64,000 nt of DNA from JAHEDH01 sp963745865 (GCA_963745865.1 CAVUYZ010000004.1:434001-498000), one strand, 5' to 3'. Counted from the first letter of the stretch, positions 39,064 to 48,412 are shown. Notes: generated by a model not told the origin, from the sequence alone. Made by a program: numbers and translations.

Positions 39064-39069
39064 TAGCCT
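39064..39069 (+). promoter_or_regulatory. -10 box TAGCCT, near-leaderless start
   Basis: TAGCCT ends 8 bases before ATG 39078; no ribosome site is visible. Confidence 0.45.
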
Positions 39070-39077
39070 GATCTCTC

Positions 39078-39759
39078 ATGGCGCAGTTCGGAACCCTCGT
39101 CGCCGAGCATCGGGAACGTCTCGGTTTGTCGACCTCGCGTTTGGCCGAGTTGGTCGGGCGCGCTCCGAGCAGCGTCAGATCTTGGGAGCGGGGCCGCTCT
39201 GTCCCCGATGATGTGGTCGTTGTCTCGTCGCTGGCCGCCGTCCTCGGAATCGAGGAGTCGGCGTTGTTTCGAAGCGGCCGGGTTGGCCCCTCCACGGCGT
39301 TCGATTCCGGCGTCGCTCGAAGACACGTTCTCCAGCATCGCTCCGTCGGCGGATACCCGGCAGGTCGACGTCGAACAGATGCCGGATCAGCCGATGGCAG
39401 CGGCTCGCCACGCCAGAACCTCGGCCGAGTCGAAGTTGGATGGTAAGGAGTCGGTTCTCGACAAGCTTCGCTCCGCTCTCGAAGTAGTGGCGGGCAACGA
39501 CACCACGAGCGCCGATCGCTCGTCCGCGCGAGCGGCCGTCCGTCAACCCGTCGTGGCCGGCTCACCGAACACCACGGGTCGCAAACCGATGAATGCGCTC
39601 TCGTACATGGAAGACGTGGAGGAGCGTTGGAGCTATCGGCTCCGGGCGATCTTGACGGTCGTCGGTGTCGGGTTGCTGGTTGTCGTCTTGGGCTGGGCAG
39701 CGTCCGAGCTCTTGACGGCGGTCGGCGACGTGTGGGATGCCTTGACAGCCGGGCTGTGA
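39078..39759 (+). CDS. HTH (Xre-type) protein with C-terminal membrane helix, one frame error
   Basis: The N-terminal 65 residues form a Cro/CI-type helix-turn-helix: LVAEHRERLGLSTSRLAELVG, then RAPSSVRSWERGRSVP. After one extra base near 39268 the frame continues EAAGLAPPRRSIPASLEDTF, followed by a polar linker and a single membrane helix (AILTVVGVGLLVVVLGWAA) near the C-terminus. About 226 residues are expected. The layout (cytosolic HTH, linker, one helix) resembles RodZ-like or membrane-tethered regulators, but no specific role can be assigned. The 2-hydroxyacid dehydrogenase starts within its stop codon. Confidence 0.75.
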
Positions 39760-40676
39760 GACACCCCGGGATCGTGCTGCACCCGGCCTATCCGGAATCG
39801 GTGGGTGAGGTCTTCCTGTCAGCTGACGATCTCGATGTGAGCGCCCCCGCCCACGACGACGTGGCTGCGGCGCTCGCCGACGCCGAGGTGCTCGTGGGGT
39901 GGCGGTGGAGAGACGAGTATCTGGTTCCATCCCTGCGATGGGTCCAGTCGGTGTCCGCCGGTGTCGACCAATTCCCACTCGAAGCCTTCCGCGCCGCAGG
40001 TGTCACGCTGACATCGGCCCGCGGGTGTCATGGCCCCCAGGTCAGCGAGCACGCGTTCGCGTTGCTGCTGGCGATGACGAGGGGCGTCGGGCTGGCGATG
40101 CGGAACGCCGAGCACGGGGAGTGGAAGAGGGTTCCTGGCGTCGAGATCTCGGGTCTGACCCTCGGAGTGCTCGGGCTGGGAGCGATCGGCGAGGAGATCG
40201 CCCGCAAGGGTTCCGCCTGGGGGATGCGCGTGATCGGGACGAAAGCGGATCCCTCGTCGTATCGCGGGGTCGCCGAACTGGTTGTCGATCCGAGCCGAAC
40301 CCAGGAGGTCTTCGAGCGTTCCGACGTCGTGGTGTCGGTGCTGCCCGATCTCCCCGACACGCGCGGTCTCGTGACCCGAGACTGTCTGGACGCTCTCGAC
40401 GGCGGGTGGTTCGTCAATGTCGGGCGAGGCACCGTCGTCGACGAGCATGACATCCTCGGGGCGATCGAGGGTGGGGCGTTGCTGGGGGCCGGGCTCGACG
40501 TGTTCGACACCGAACCGCTCCCGGAGACCTCGGCACTGTGGGCCAACCCGCGCGTGGTGCTGACCCCCCACACCGCGGGCCTGTCTCCCCACTATGGGCG
40601 ACGACTCATGGAGATCTTCCGTCAGAATCTCGAGGCATTCGCCGGCAACGGCGATTGGGTCAATCGCGAAGCGTGA
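39756..40676 (+). CDS. D-isomer 2-hydroxyacid dehydrogenase family protein
   Basis: The 306-residue enzyme starts at a GTG overlapping the previous stop (GTGA). The NAD(P)-binding motif is LGLGAIGEEIARKG, the catalytic Arg lies in NVGRGTVVDEHD, the Glu in DVFDTEPLPE, and the His in TPHTAGLSPHYG. It reduces a 2-keto acid or oxidises a D-2-hydroxy acid in the cytosol; the substrate cannot be inferred. Tight coupling to the HTH membrane protein suggests co-expression rather than a clear pathway. Confidence 0.88.
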   Translation: MRHPGIVLHPAYPESVGEVFLSADDLDVSAPAHDDVAAALADAEVLVGWRWRDEYLVPSLRWVQSVSAGVDQFPLEAFRAAGVTLTSARGCHGPQVSEHAFALLLAMTRGVGLAMRNAEHGEWKRVPGVEISGLTLGVLGLGAIGEEIARKGSAWGMRVIGTKADPSSYRGVAELVVDPSRTQEVFERSDVVVSVLPDLPDTRGLVTRDCLDALDGGWFVNVGRGTVVDEHDILGAIEGGALLGAGLDVFDTEPLPETSALWANPRVVLTPHTAGLSPHYGRRLMEIFRQNLEAFAGNGDWVNREA

Positions 40677-40685
40677 GCCGCTCCG

Positions 40686-41402
40686 TCAGATCGAAGAGGC
40701 GAGCAGTCCGAGCGCAGCAGCAGCAGACACGATCATGATCCCCTGAGTGAGGCGCTCGCCCTCGGCCAGGTGCTTGACCTTCGAGCTCACGAGGAACCCG
40801 ACGATCATCGCCGGGGAGAGGAGAACCGCTGTCTGGATATCTGTGGACGTCATGACACCGGTCGAGGCGAGGGCGACGATGTTGATGGTCACGCCGATGG
40901 TGAAGATGGTTCCGAGTGTCGACCTCACGGTGGGGCCTTGCTGACGGCGGTACAGCAGGGCGAGCGGCGGCCCTCCGATCGCCGATGAGGCGCCGCTGAA
41001 GCCGGAGATGAGGCCCGCGATGAATCGGCTGGAGCGGGTGATTCTCACGGTGATCCCCCAGGCGAGCAGGGCGATCACGATCAGAACGATCGACCCGATG
41101 AGGAGTCTCAGCAATCGTTCCGAGGCGACACCGAGCACCCATGCGCCGAGGAAGGCTCCCGGGAGGCGGCCGGCGACGATCCAGCCGAGCCCTGACCAGT
41201 CGACATCCGACCGCTCCCTGATGAGACCGAACACCGCCAGCGGGAGTGCCAGGAGCAGCATGGGGATCGGCGTGAACGCGGGATCGACCAGCGTCAGGAT
41301 CGGGACGGAGAGCACGGCGAAGCCGAATCCGATCGATCCCTGGAGTGCAGCGGCGGTGACGACGACGATCGCGCCGATGACGATCTCGGGGCCAGTGAAC
41401 AC
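40686..41402 (-). CDS. TSUP family membrane transporter (TauE/SafE-like)
   Basis: The protein has about 238 residues and roughly eight membrane segments, beginning EIVIGAIVVVTAAALQGSIGFGFAVLSVPI, shown here in two parts: EIVIGAIVVVTAAAL and GSIGFGFAVLSVPI. GLISGFSGASSAIGGPPLAL is the duplicated TSUP half motif. Family members export sulfite, sulfoacetate or related organic anions; the substrate is unknown. I choose GTG 41402 because a TACCCT box lies 7 bases upstream and the longer frame adds a polar, unlikely N-terminus. It is divergent from the small structured transcript and metB. Confidence 0.85.
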   Translation of the reverse strand: MFTGPEIVIGAIVVVTAAALQGSIGFGFAVLSVPILTLVDPAFTPIPMLLLALPLAVFGLIRERSDVDWSGLGWIVAGRLPGAFLGAWVLGVASERLLRLLIGSIVLIVIALLAWGITVRITRSSRFIAGLISGFSGASSAIGGPPLALLYRRQQGPTVRSTLGTIFTIGVTINIVALASTGVMTSTDIQTAVLLSPAMIVGFLVSSKVKHLAEGERLTQGIMIVSAAAALGLLASSI

Positions 41403-41409
41403 GGGGTCG

Positions 41410-41415
41410 AGGGTA
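41410..41415 (-). promoter_or_regulatory. -10 box TACCCT, leaderless start of the TSUP transporter
   Basis: On the minus strand TACCCT ends 7 bases before GTG 41402. It decides the start against a longer open frame. Confidence 0.5.
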
Positions 41416-41535
41416 CGCCGGGTCCGGGCGGTCGCCGAAGTCGTGGAGGTTGCGGAGAGGTTCGGCTCGAAAATCGCCCCCAAAACGGTCGCGGAGGGGT
41501 ACGATCTCCGGACCAGAGAAAGGAGGTGGTCCATT

Positions 41536-41577
41536 TTGGCAAGTAGTTTTGGGACTCTGGAGGTGGCCGAGCGCTGA
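41536..41577 (+). CDS. possible 13-codon leader peptide
   Basis: A TTG start 9 bases after GGAGG opens MASSFGTLEVAER and a TGA. The preceding 16 bases match the complement of the 16S rRNA 3' end at 15 positions, the strongest ribosome site in the window. No Cys or Met enrichment is seen, so a classic amino-acid attenuator is not obvious. Confidence 0.35.
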   Translation: MASSFGTLEVAER

Positions 41578-41721
41578 GCGGCGCGAAGGCTATCTGAGGC
41601 GCCGCTGACGTAGGTGGCGACTCAAACCTCGGACCACCGACCCACCACCCATCCAGGACTGGTCCCTCTGGATCCACCGAGCACGAGTGCTCGACGTCAC
41701 AGGGTCGTGGGCAGCTAATTC

Positions 41722-41755
41722 GAAGGCCCCCGTCAGTAGCCTGACGGGGGCCTTC
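41722..41755 (+). terminator. intrinsic terminator upstream of metB
   Basis: A perfect 15-bp GC-rich stem with a TAGC loop ends 93 bases before the metB ATG. It could end the short transcript or attenuate metB. Confidence 0.8.
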
Positions 41756-41848
41756 CTCACGTTTCCGAGTCTCAGTCGGCCATGCATCGACGACGGTCGT
41801 CGTTCGACTGATGTGCGTAGTTCTCTCGGAGTGAGGCAGAATGGGCCC

Positions 41849-43000
41849 ATGGGATTTCGTACCAAACAGATTCATGCCGGCGTCACCCCCGATCCCGTGA
41901 CGGGAGCCATTCTCACGCCGATCCATCAGTCCACCACCTTCGTGCAGGACTCCGTCGAGGAATACATGTCCAAGGGGTATTCGTACTCCCGGGCGGGAAA
42001 CCCGACGGTTGCGGCGTTCGAGGAGAAGCTGGCGATCCTCGAAGGGGGCGTCGGCGCAACCGCCTACGGCACCGGGATGGCGGCCACGACTGCCGTGATG
42101 CTGACGCTGCTCGATGCAGGAGCGCATTGCGTGATGTCCGACGTCGTGTACGGCGGCACCCACCGGTTCGCCACGCAGGTGATGGCGCGGTTCGGCGTCG
42201 AGTTCTCGTTCGTCGACACGAGTGATCCCGGCAATATCGCCGATGCGATCCGCGACACCACCACGTTGGTGTTCACAGAGACGCCCGCAAATCCGACCTT
42301 GAAGCTCACCGACCTGGCCGCCGTGTCCGAGATCACCCGGGAGCGGGACGTGGTGCACGCCGTCGACAACACCTTCCTGACCCCCTATTACCAGCGGCCA
42401 CTGGAACTCGGCGCCGACCTCGTGGTTCACTCGACCACCAAGTACATGGATGGTCACAACGCCACCCTCGGAGGAGGAGTCGTGGCGGCGACCGAGGAGC
42501 TGCAGCAGCGGCTTCGTTTCATGCAGAAGTCGGCAGGCATCATCATGAGCCCGCAGGTGGCCTGGTTGACGATGCAGGGCGCCAAGACCCTGTCCGAGCG
42601 GATGGATCGTCAGTCGGAGAACGCCATGGCGGTCGCCTCGTTCCTCGAAGGTCATCCCAAGGTCGCCCGGGTCGCGTATCCGGGTCTCGAGTCGTTTCCT
42701 CAGCACGAACTCGCCGTCGAGCAGGCATCCGGCTTCGGAGCGATGGCGTGGTTCGAGGTCGAGGGTGGGGTCGAAGCAGGCAAGAAGCTCATGGCGGCTG
42801 TCGAGCTCTGGTCGCTCGCCGAGAATCTCGGGGCTGTCGAGTCGATCATCACCCATCCCGTCACCATGACACACGGCGACATGACACCGGAGGAACGGGC
42901 CGCCGTTGGCATCACGGACGGTCTCGTGAGGCTCTCGGTCGGCATGGAGGACGTCGAGGATCTGATCGACGACCTGGCTCAGGCACTCGACCGGATCTGA
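41849..43000 (+). CDS. metB: trans-sulfuration PLP enzyme (cystathionine gamma-synthase/lyase)
   Basis: The 383-residue PLP enzyme has FRTKQIHAG at the start, SYSRAGNPT, TGMAAT and the Lys motif VVHSTTKYMDGH. Sequence alone does not separate cystathionine gamma-synthase from gamma-lyase. A cystathionine beta-synthase gene faces it with 8 bases between the stops, so homocysteine-cysteine interconversion (reverse transsulfuration) is the likely role. A GGAGTGAGG ribosome site lies before ATG 41849. The structured unit just upstream may control it. Confidence 0.9.
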   Translation: MGFRTKQIHAGVTPDPVTGAILTPIHQSTTFVQDSVEEYMSKGYSYSRAGNPTVAAFEEKLAILEGGVGATAYGTGMAATTAVMLTLLDAGAHCVMSDVVYGGTHRFATQVMARFGVEFSFVDTSDPGNIADAIRDTTTLVFTETPANPTLKLTDLAAVSEITRERDVVHAVDNTFLTPYYQRPLELGADLVVHSTTKYMDGHNATLGGGVVAATEELQQRLRFMQKSAGIIMSPQVAWLTMQGAKTLSERMDRQSENAMAVASFLEGHPKVARVAYPGLESFPQHELAVEQASGFGAMAWFEVEGGVEAGKKLMAAVELWSLAENLGAVESIITHPVTMTHGDMTPEERAAVGITDGLVRLSVGMEDVEDLIDDLAQALDRI

Positions 43001-43007
43001 CGGGGCG

Positions 43008-43986
43008 TCAGCCGGCCTGTTCGGCCTCGATCACGTCTCCGAAGCCGTTGTCGACCATCCACTGGTCGTTGAACACCTTCGAGAGGTAGCCGCGACCCGA
43101 GTCCGGGAGTATCACGACGACCAGCCGATCGAGGTTCTCGCGAGCCACCTGAATGGCGGCATGGGCTGCCATCCCGCACGACCCTCCGACCAGGAGTCCC
43201 TCCTCACGGGCGAGCCGTCTGGTCATCGTGAACGAAGCTGCGTCGTCGACCTCGATGAAGCGATCGATCAGTGCGAGATCGACGGTGTCGGGATAGAAGT
43301 CCTCGCCGACCCCCTCGACGTAGTACTGATGGATGTCACCATCCGGCCCAGCGGTGTAGATCGAGCCCTTCGGGTCTGCTCCGACGATTTCGAGATCGGG
43401 CTTCTGGCGCTTGAGGTACCGGCCGGCACCGGTGATCGTCCCGCCGGTGCCGACGCCGGCGACCAACACGTCGATGGTGCCGCCGGTCTGCTGCCAGATC
43501 TCCGGCCCGGTCGTCGCCTCGTGCGCAGCTGGGTTGGCCTGGTTGAAGTACTGATTCGGATTGAACGCACCGTCGATCTCGTCGGTCAACCGGGCAGCGA
43601 CGCCGTAGTAGCTGTCGTCGTCCTCGGGTAGTCGATCGGTCGGCGTCACGATCACCTCGACGCCGTATGCGGCCAGTTGATCGCGCTTCTCCTGGGAGAC
43701 CTTGTCCGGGACGGTGCAGATCACCCGGTAGCCGCGGACCGCGCCGACGAGCGCAAGCCCGACACCGGTGTTGCCGGACGTGGGCTCGATGATCGTTCCC
43801 CCCGGGCCGAGCTGGCCGCGTCCGCTCCGCCTCGTCGATCATGGAGACGGCGATCCGCTCCTTGATCGACCCTCCGGGGTTCATGTACTCGACCTTCGCC
43901 ACCAGATTGCCGGGAGGATGGAGTCGCGAGAGGCGAACGAGCGGGGTGTCACCTATCGCCGCGAGGACGTTCTCGTGGATCTGCAT
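43008..43986 (-). CDS. cystathionine beta-synthase/cysteine synthase-type PLP enzyme, one frame error
   Basis: The enzyme joins serine (or an activated serine) to homocysteine or sulfide. NPGGSIKERIAVSMID carries the PLP lysine, EPTSGNTG the phosphate/substrate loop and GTGGTITGAGRYLK the PLP phosphate-binding loop. The ending VILPDSGRGYLSKVFNDQWM with the MVDNGFGD tail resembles the catalytic part of bacterial CBS; the C-terminal CBS-domain pair is absent. One extra C near 43825 splits the gene; removal reads ERTGQLGPGGTIIEPTSG. About 325 residues. A TAGTCT box 7 bases before ATG 43986 supports the start. Confidence 0.88.
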
Positions 43987-43993
43987 GCCGCGC

Positions 43994-43999
43994 AGACTA
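43994..43999 (-). promoter_or_regulatory. -10 box TAGTCT, leaderless start of the CBS-like gene
   Basis: On the minus strand TAGTCT ends 7 bases before ATG 43986. The otsA -10 box lies 22 bases away, divergent. Confidence 0.55.
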
Positions 44000-44021
44000 C
44001 AGCCAGATGCCCTGTGCGCGA

Positions 44022-44027
44022 TAAGGT
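44022..44027 (+). promoter_or_regulatory. -10 box TAAGGT, leaderless start of otsA
   Basis: TAAGGT ends 7 bases before ATG 44035. No ribosome site is present. Confidence 0.55.
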
Positions 44028-44034
44028 CGGATAC

Positions 44035-45452
44035 ATGGACACCGGCCAGCCAGTATCAGGGGGATCTCAGCGTCTGATCGTCGTCGCCAACCGCCTTCCG
44101 GTTCGATGGGACGACGGTTCGGGGCAGTGGGTGACCAGCCCGGGAGGCCTCGTGTCGGCCCTCGAGCCAGTGCTGACCGAACGTCACGGCGTCTGGGTCG
44201 GATGGTCCGGGGTCCCGGGCGGCGACCGAGGACCCCTTCGAGGTCGGCGGGATCGAGCAGGTTCCGGTGCCCCTCAGCGCCTCTGACATCGATCTCTTCT
44301 ACGAGGGGTTCTGCAACGGCACGATCTGGCCGCTCTATCACGACGCGATCCGCCCCGTCGAGCTCCACCGTCACTGGTGGCACCCGTACGTCGAGGTGAA
44401 CCGGCGTTTCGCCGAAGCGGTTGCTCGCATCGTGCGACCGGGTGACATCGTGTGGGTGCAGGACTACCAGCTGCAACTCGTGCCGGGAATGTTGCGCGAG
44501 ATGGGGATCGAGAACCGCATCGGGTTCTTCCTGCACATCCCGTTTCCCCCGGTCGAGATCTTCGGCCGGCTCCCATGGCGTGAGAAGGTCGTGTCCGGAC
44601 TGCTCGGGTGCCGACGTCCTCGGGTTTCAGACCCATCAGTCCATGATCAACTTCGGCCGGGCGGCCAGGAGCTACGGCGGTGCAAGCGGGCCGACCGAGG
44701 CGCTCACCCACGAGGGTCGGGTGATTCGCTCCGAAACCGTTCCCATCTCGATCGACGCCGCAGAGTTCGAGGAGCTCTCCGCCGATGAGGACGTGATCGC
44801 TGCGGCCACGGAGTTGCGTGAGAACCTGGGGTCGCCCGATCACATCATCCTCGGGGTGGACCGGCTCGACTACACCAAAGGCATCGATCAGCGTCTCAGG
44901 GCTTTCGAGACGCTCCTCTCCAACCGTCCCGACCTGCGGGGCAGGGTCGTTCTGATTCAGGTGGCGGTTCCGAGCCGTGCGAATGTCGGCGAGTATCAGC
45001 TCATCCGCGAAGACATCGAGCGAATCGTCGGACGCATCAACGGGTCGTACGGAGGGGATGGGTGGGTGCCGGTCCATTACTACTACCGCAGTCTCGATCG
45101 GGCCGAGCTGATCGCCCACTATCGGGCAGCCGACGTGATGCTGGTCACCCCACTCAGGGATGGGATGAATCTCGTGGCAAAAGAATGGATTGCCTGCAGG
45201 TCTGGGCAGAAGGGCGTGCTGATCCTCTCGGAATTCGCCGGTGCCGCCGAGCAGATGTCCGTGGCGACGCTGGTCAACCCGTATGACGTCGACGCCCTCG
45301 CCGCTGCGCTCGAGCAGGCGGTCGAGTCGGACGAGGATGAACAGCGGGCTGCCATCGCAACGCTGCACGAGAGCGTGGCGCGTTGGGACGTGCACCGGTG
45401 GGCGTCGCACTGCCTCGAGTCGCTCGAGGAGGTCGGGCGTGGAACTCTCTGA
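44035..45452 (+). CDS. otsA: trehalose-6-phosphate synthase (GT20), two frame errors
   Basis: The enzyme makes trehalose 6-phosphate from UDP- or ADP-glucose and glucose 6-phosphate. RLIVVANRLPVRW is the donor-site start, followed by VWVQDYQLQLVPGMLRE, FFLHIPFPPVEIFGRLPWR, ILGVDRLDYTKGIDQRL and TPLRDGMNLVAKEW. Single extra bases near 44225 and 44612 split it; corrected length is about 471 residues. It overlaps otsB by 14 bases, so the two are translationally coupled. Confidence 0.94.
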
Positions 45453-46188
45453 CGCCCTTCGAGACGCTGCCGGTCACCGGCGGGTCCTGATCGCCAGTGA
45501 CTTCGACGGAACCCTGTCGGAGATCGTTCCGGTTCCCGACGACGCGAGACCCGTCGAGGGAGCGGTGGCGGCCCTCACGGAATTGGCGGCGCTGTCGAAT
45601 GTCGATCTGCTGCTCGTCTCCGGCCGTCGGCTCGATGATCTCCGCGCCCGTTTCGAAGGCCGGATCCCCGATGGCATCCTCACGGTTGGCGAGCATGGCG
45701 CGGCGTGGCCCGACCGGACGATTGAGGCTCCGGATGGACTCGATCGGCTCACCGACGGGTTCAGGGCGCTGGCGTCCACCGCCGACGGTGCCGAGGTAGA
45801 GGTCAAGCATTCGGCGGTCACCTTCCACCTTCGCAACGTCGATGCGAGGAGTGCCGAGCGCCTTGCCGAGGAGGTGCTGATGTTTGCCCGGGAGACGGTC
45901 GGCGGCCTCGACACAGATGCCAGGATCGAGGAGGGTCGTGGGGTGGTGGAGGTCTCCTTCGACTCGGCGGACAAGGGGCAGGCGGTGCTCGAGGTCAAGC
46001 GTCGCACCGGCGCCGGCGCAGTCGTGTTCTTCGGCGACGACGTATCGGACGAAGCCGTGTTCGGCGTGCTCGGACCCGAGGACGTGGGGGTCAAGGTCGG
46101 CGATGGCCCAACGGCTGCGCAGTTCCGGGTGCCCGGACCGCCGCAGGTGATCGAGGCCCTCGACTTCATCGTTTCGCTTCGCAGCTGA
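45439..46188 (+). CDS. otsB: trehalose-6-phosphate phosphatase
   Basis: The 249-residue HAD phosphatase hydrolyses trehalose 6-phosphate to trehalose, a compatible solute and carbon store. The nucleophile motif is ASDFDGTLSEIV, the cap region contains GEHGAAW, and FFGDDVSDEAVF is the Mg-binding motif. GTG 45439 lies inside the otsA 3' end behind GAGGAGG, giving coupled translation. Together with otsA it completes the OtsAB pathway. Confidence 0.94.
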   Translation: MELSDALRDAAGHRRVLIASDFDGTLSEIVPVPDDARPVEGAVAALTELAALSNVDLLLVSGRRLDDLRARFEGRIPDGILTVGEHGAAWPDRTIEAPDGLDRLTDGFRALASTADGAEVEVKHSAVTFHLRNVDARSAERLAEEVLMFARETVGGLDTDARIEEGRGVVEVSFDSADKGQAVLEVKRRTGAGAVVFFGDDVSDEAVFGVLGPEDVGVKVGDGPTAAQFRVPGPPQVIEALDFIVSLRS

Positions 46189-46248
46189 TCCCGGGCAAGG
46201 CGACCCGCAGAAGATGCCACAGCATCTGTCATTCCCGGTGTCCATCGG

Positions 46249-46254
46249 TACCCT
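46249..46254 (+). promoter_or_regulatory. -10 box TACCCT, leaderless start of ctaA
   Basis: TACCCT ends 6 bases before GTG 46261, with no ribosome site. Confidence 0.5.
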
Positions 46255-46260
46255 TCTGGC

Positions 46261-47166
46261 GTGATTTCGACCCGGTTGCTCGCCTGGACAACTCTCGGCT
46301 GGAACGTTCTCGTCATCCTCATCGGCGCGCTCGTCAGGGCGACCGGTTCGGGCGCGGGATGCGGCCGATCGTGGCCGTCCTGCCAGGGAGAGTTGGTGCC
46401 GGCCCTCGAGGGGGCAACCGCCGTCGAGTTCACCCATCGTGCGGTGTCCGGGATGGCGCTGCTCCTCGTTGGCTGGCTGATCGTGCGTGTGTTCCGGACC
46501 CATCGGCCGGGCGAACCTGTCAGAAAGGCAGCCGCATGGAGCGGTGGAGCGATCGTGGGCGAGGCACTCATCGGAGCGGTCATCGTTCTCTTCGAATGGG
46601 TCGAGTCGGATGCCTCGGTTGCTCGGGCGGTCTCGGTGCCGTTGCATCTCGTCAACACGCTCTTGTTGCTCGCCGGTCTGACCCTCACCGCCTTCTGGAT
46701 CGGTCGCGAAGCTGTGATCGTGGGCGAGGATCGGATCCGACGGCCGATCTACGCCTTCGGGATCGGAATGCTGCTGATTGCCGGCACCGGAGCCATCACC
46801 GCACTGGCGGACACGTTGTTTCCAGTGGAAACACTCGCCGAAGGGTTCGCGCAGGACATCGACCCGATGGCACATTTCCTCACCGAGCTGAGGATCTTCC
46901 ACCCCGTGGTTGCGATCGTGGTCGGGCTCGCCGCCGCCCGGTGGGCACTTCGGCATGGACTCGAGCGTGGAGGTCGGGCGGCGCGCATCGTGATCGGTGT
47001 CGTGTTCGTCGAACTGTTGGTTGGTGTAGTCAATGTGTGGGCATTGACGCCGCTCCCCGTCCAACTGATCCATCTGGCGTTGGCCGACACACTGTGGATT
47101 GCCTGGGTGTGGATGGGAGCCGAACTGCTGACCAGGCCGAGCCGAATGCCCGTCACGGCGGAATAG
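46261..47166 (+). CDS. ctaA: heme A synthase (COX15/CtaA)
   Basis: The 301-residue membrane protein has about eight helices. VLIGALVRATGSGAGCGRSW is characteristic, shown here as GALVRATGSGAGCGRSWPSC with the extracellular Cys pair; conserved His residues are in EFTHRAVSGM, PLHLVNT, IFHPVVA and LIHLALAD. CtaA oxidises heme O to heme A for aa3-type cytochrome oxidase, which implies aerobic respiration. No cytochrome oxidase or ctaB gene is in the window. Confidence 0.93.
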   Translation: MISTRLLAWTTLGWNVLVILIGALVRATGSGAGCGRSWPSCQGELVPALEGATAVEFTHRAVSGMALLLVGWLIVRVFRTHRPGEPVRKAAAWSGGAIVGEALIGAVIVLFEWVESDASVARAVSVPLHLVNTLLLLAGLTLTAFWIGREAVIVGEDRIRRPIYAFGIGMLLIAGTGAITALADTLFPVETLAEGFAQDIDPMAHFLTELRIFHPVVAIVVGLAAARWALRHGLERGGRAARIVIGVVFVELLVGVVNVWALTPLPVQLIHLALADTLWIAWVWMGAELLTRPSRMPVTAE

Positions 47167-47233
47167 TTCCCGACTTCACCACGTTGGACGACACGAATAG
47201 GCTCGTTCCCGAATACCCCAGGACACCCACGCC

Positions 47234-48412
47234 ATGCCCATGACGTTCCAGGAGATGATTGCCGCAGCGAAGGCGGAGATCCGAGAGATCGATCCCGCGC
47301 AACTGCAGGCATTGCTCGGCACCGACACGGTGATCATCGACGTGCGGGAAGCCGACGAGTTCGAGCAGGGAGCGGTCAGCGGCGCCCGCCTCATCCCACG
47401 AGGTCTTCTCGAGTCCAACATCGGGATGCAGATCCCCGACCGCTCGACTCCGATCGCTCTGTATTGCGCGGCGGGGGTTCGGTCGGCTCTGGCCGCACGA
47501 ACGTTGCAGGAGATGGGCTACACCGACGTCGTCTCCGTCAACGGGGGTTTCGGACGATGGAAGGCCGAAGGTCGAGAGTGGTCCGAGCCGGTCACCCTCA
47601 CCAGGGAGCAGAAGATCCGTTACAGCCGGCACACGCTCCTCCCCGAGGTGGGCGAGAAGGGGCAGGCGAAACTGCTGGACTCCCGAGTGCTCTTGATCGG
47701 CGCAGGTGGTCTCGGTTCTCCGGCAGCGCTCTATCTTGCCGCAGCCGGAGTCGGCACGCTGGGCATCGTGGATTTCGACGTCGTCGACTCGTCGAATCTG
47801 CAGCGTCAGATCATGCACAATGTCGATCGCATCGGGATGCCGAAGGTCGAGTCCGCCCGGGAGACGCTGATCGCGCTCAACCCGGACGTCAAGGTCCAGA
47901 TGCACAATGTGCGTCTCTCGGCTGACAACGTCATCGAGATCATGTCCGGATATGACGTGGTCGTCGACGGCGGAGACAACTTCCCGACTCGCTACCTCGT
48001 GAACGACGCCTCTCTCCACCTCGAGGTCCCTGTAGTCCATGGCTCGATCTTCAGGTTCGAGGGTCAGGCGAGTGTCTTCAGCCCCTATGAGGGCCCCTGC
48101 TATCGCTGCCTCTTCCCCCAGCCGCCACCGCCCGAGATGGCTCCGTCCTGCGCCGAAGCCGGCGTACTCGGTGTCCTGCCCGGCATCGTCGGCTCGATCG
48201 AGGCGATGGAGGCGATCAAGCTGTTGCTCGGGATCGGGGAACCCCTGATCGGGAAGCTGCTCACCTACGACTCGCTCGAGCAGGACTTCCGCAAGCTCAA
48301 GTTGCGCCGCAACCCCGAATGCCCCGCCTGCGGGGATCGCGAACATCCGCCGGCCATCGTCGAATACGACGATCTGTGTATGCCGGCCGGATCGGTCGCA
48401 CGCACGAACTGA
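47234..48412 (+). CDS. moeZ: MoeB/MoeZ-type adenylyltransferase with N-terminal rhodanese domain
   Basis: The 392-residue protein activates the C-terminus of ubiquitin-like sulfur carriers with ATP and transfers sulfur. An N-terminal rhodanese domain (residues 18-115) has active Cys78 in CAAGVRS. The ThiF/E1-like domain follows with GAGGLGSPAAL (156-166), the catalytic SNLQRQ Arg, and zinc pairs CYRC and CPAC. Actinobacterial MoeZ usually has rhodanese at the C-terminus, so this order is unusual. Its position before mec-cysO-cysM indicates CysO as substrate. ATG 47234 is chosen; ATG 47240 is also possible. Confidence 0.9.
   Translation: MPMTFQEMIAAAKAEIREIDPAQLQALLGTDTVIIDVREADEFEQGAVSGARLIPRGLLESNIGMQIPDRSTPIALYCAAGVRSALAARTLQEMGYTDVVSVNGGFGRWKAEGREWSEPVTLTREQKIRYSRHTLLPEVGEKGQAKLLDSRVLLIGAGGLGSPAALYLAAAGVGTLGIVDFDVVDSSNLQRQIMHNVDRIGMPKVESARETLIALNPDVKVQMHNVRLSADNVIEIMSGYDVVVDGGDNFPTRYLVNDASLHLEVPVVHGSIFRFEGQASVFSPYEGPCYRCLFPQPPPPEMAPSCAEAGVLGVLPGIVGSIEAMEAIKLLLGIGEPLIGKLLTYDSLEQDFRKLKLRRNPECPACGDREHPPAIVEYDDLCMPAGSVARTN

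Larger units (their letters stand above)
41499..41757 (+). ncRNA. candidate structured leader or small RNA upstream of metB
   Basis: A TACGAT box (41499-41504), a near-perfect extended Shine-Dalgarno (41517-41532), a hairpin AGCGGCGC/GCGCCGCT (41577-41607) and a 15-bp terminator (41722-41755) define a transcript of about 245 bases with no long gene. GGTGGTCC inside the ribosome site (41525-41532) is exactly complementary to GGACCACC at 41631-41638, so the site can be hidden. It may be an attenuator leader for metB, a small RNA or a peptide gene. Confidence 0.45.
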
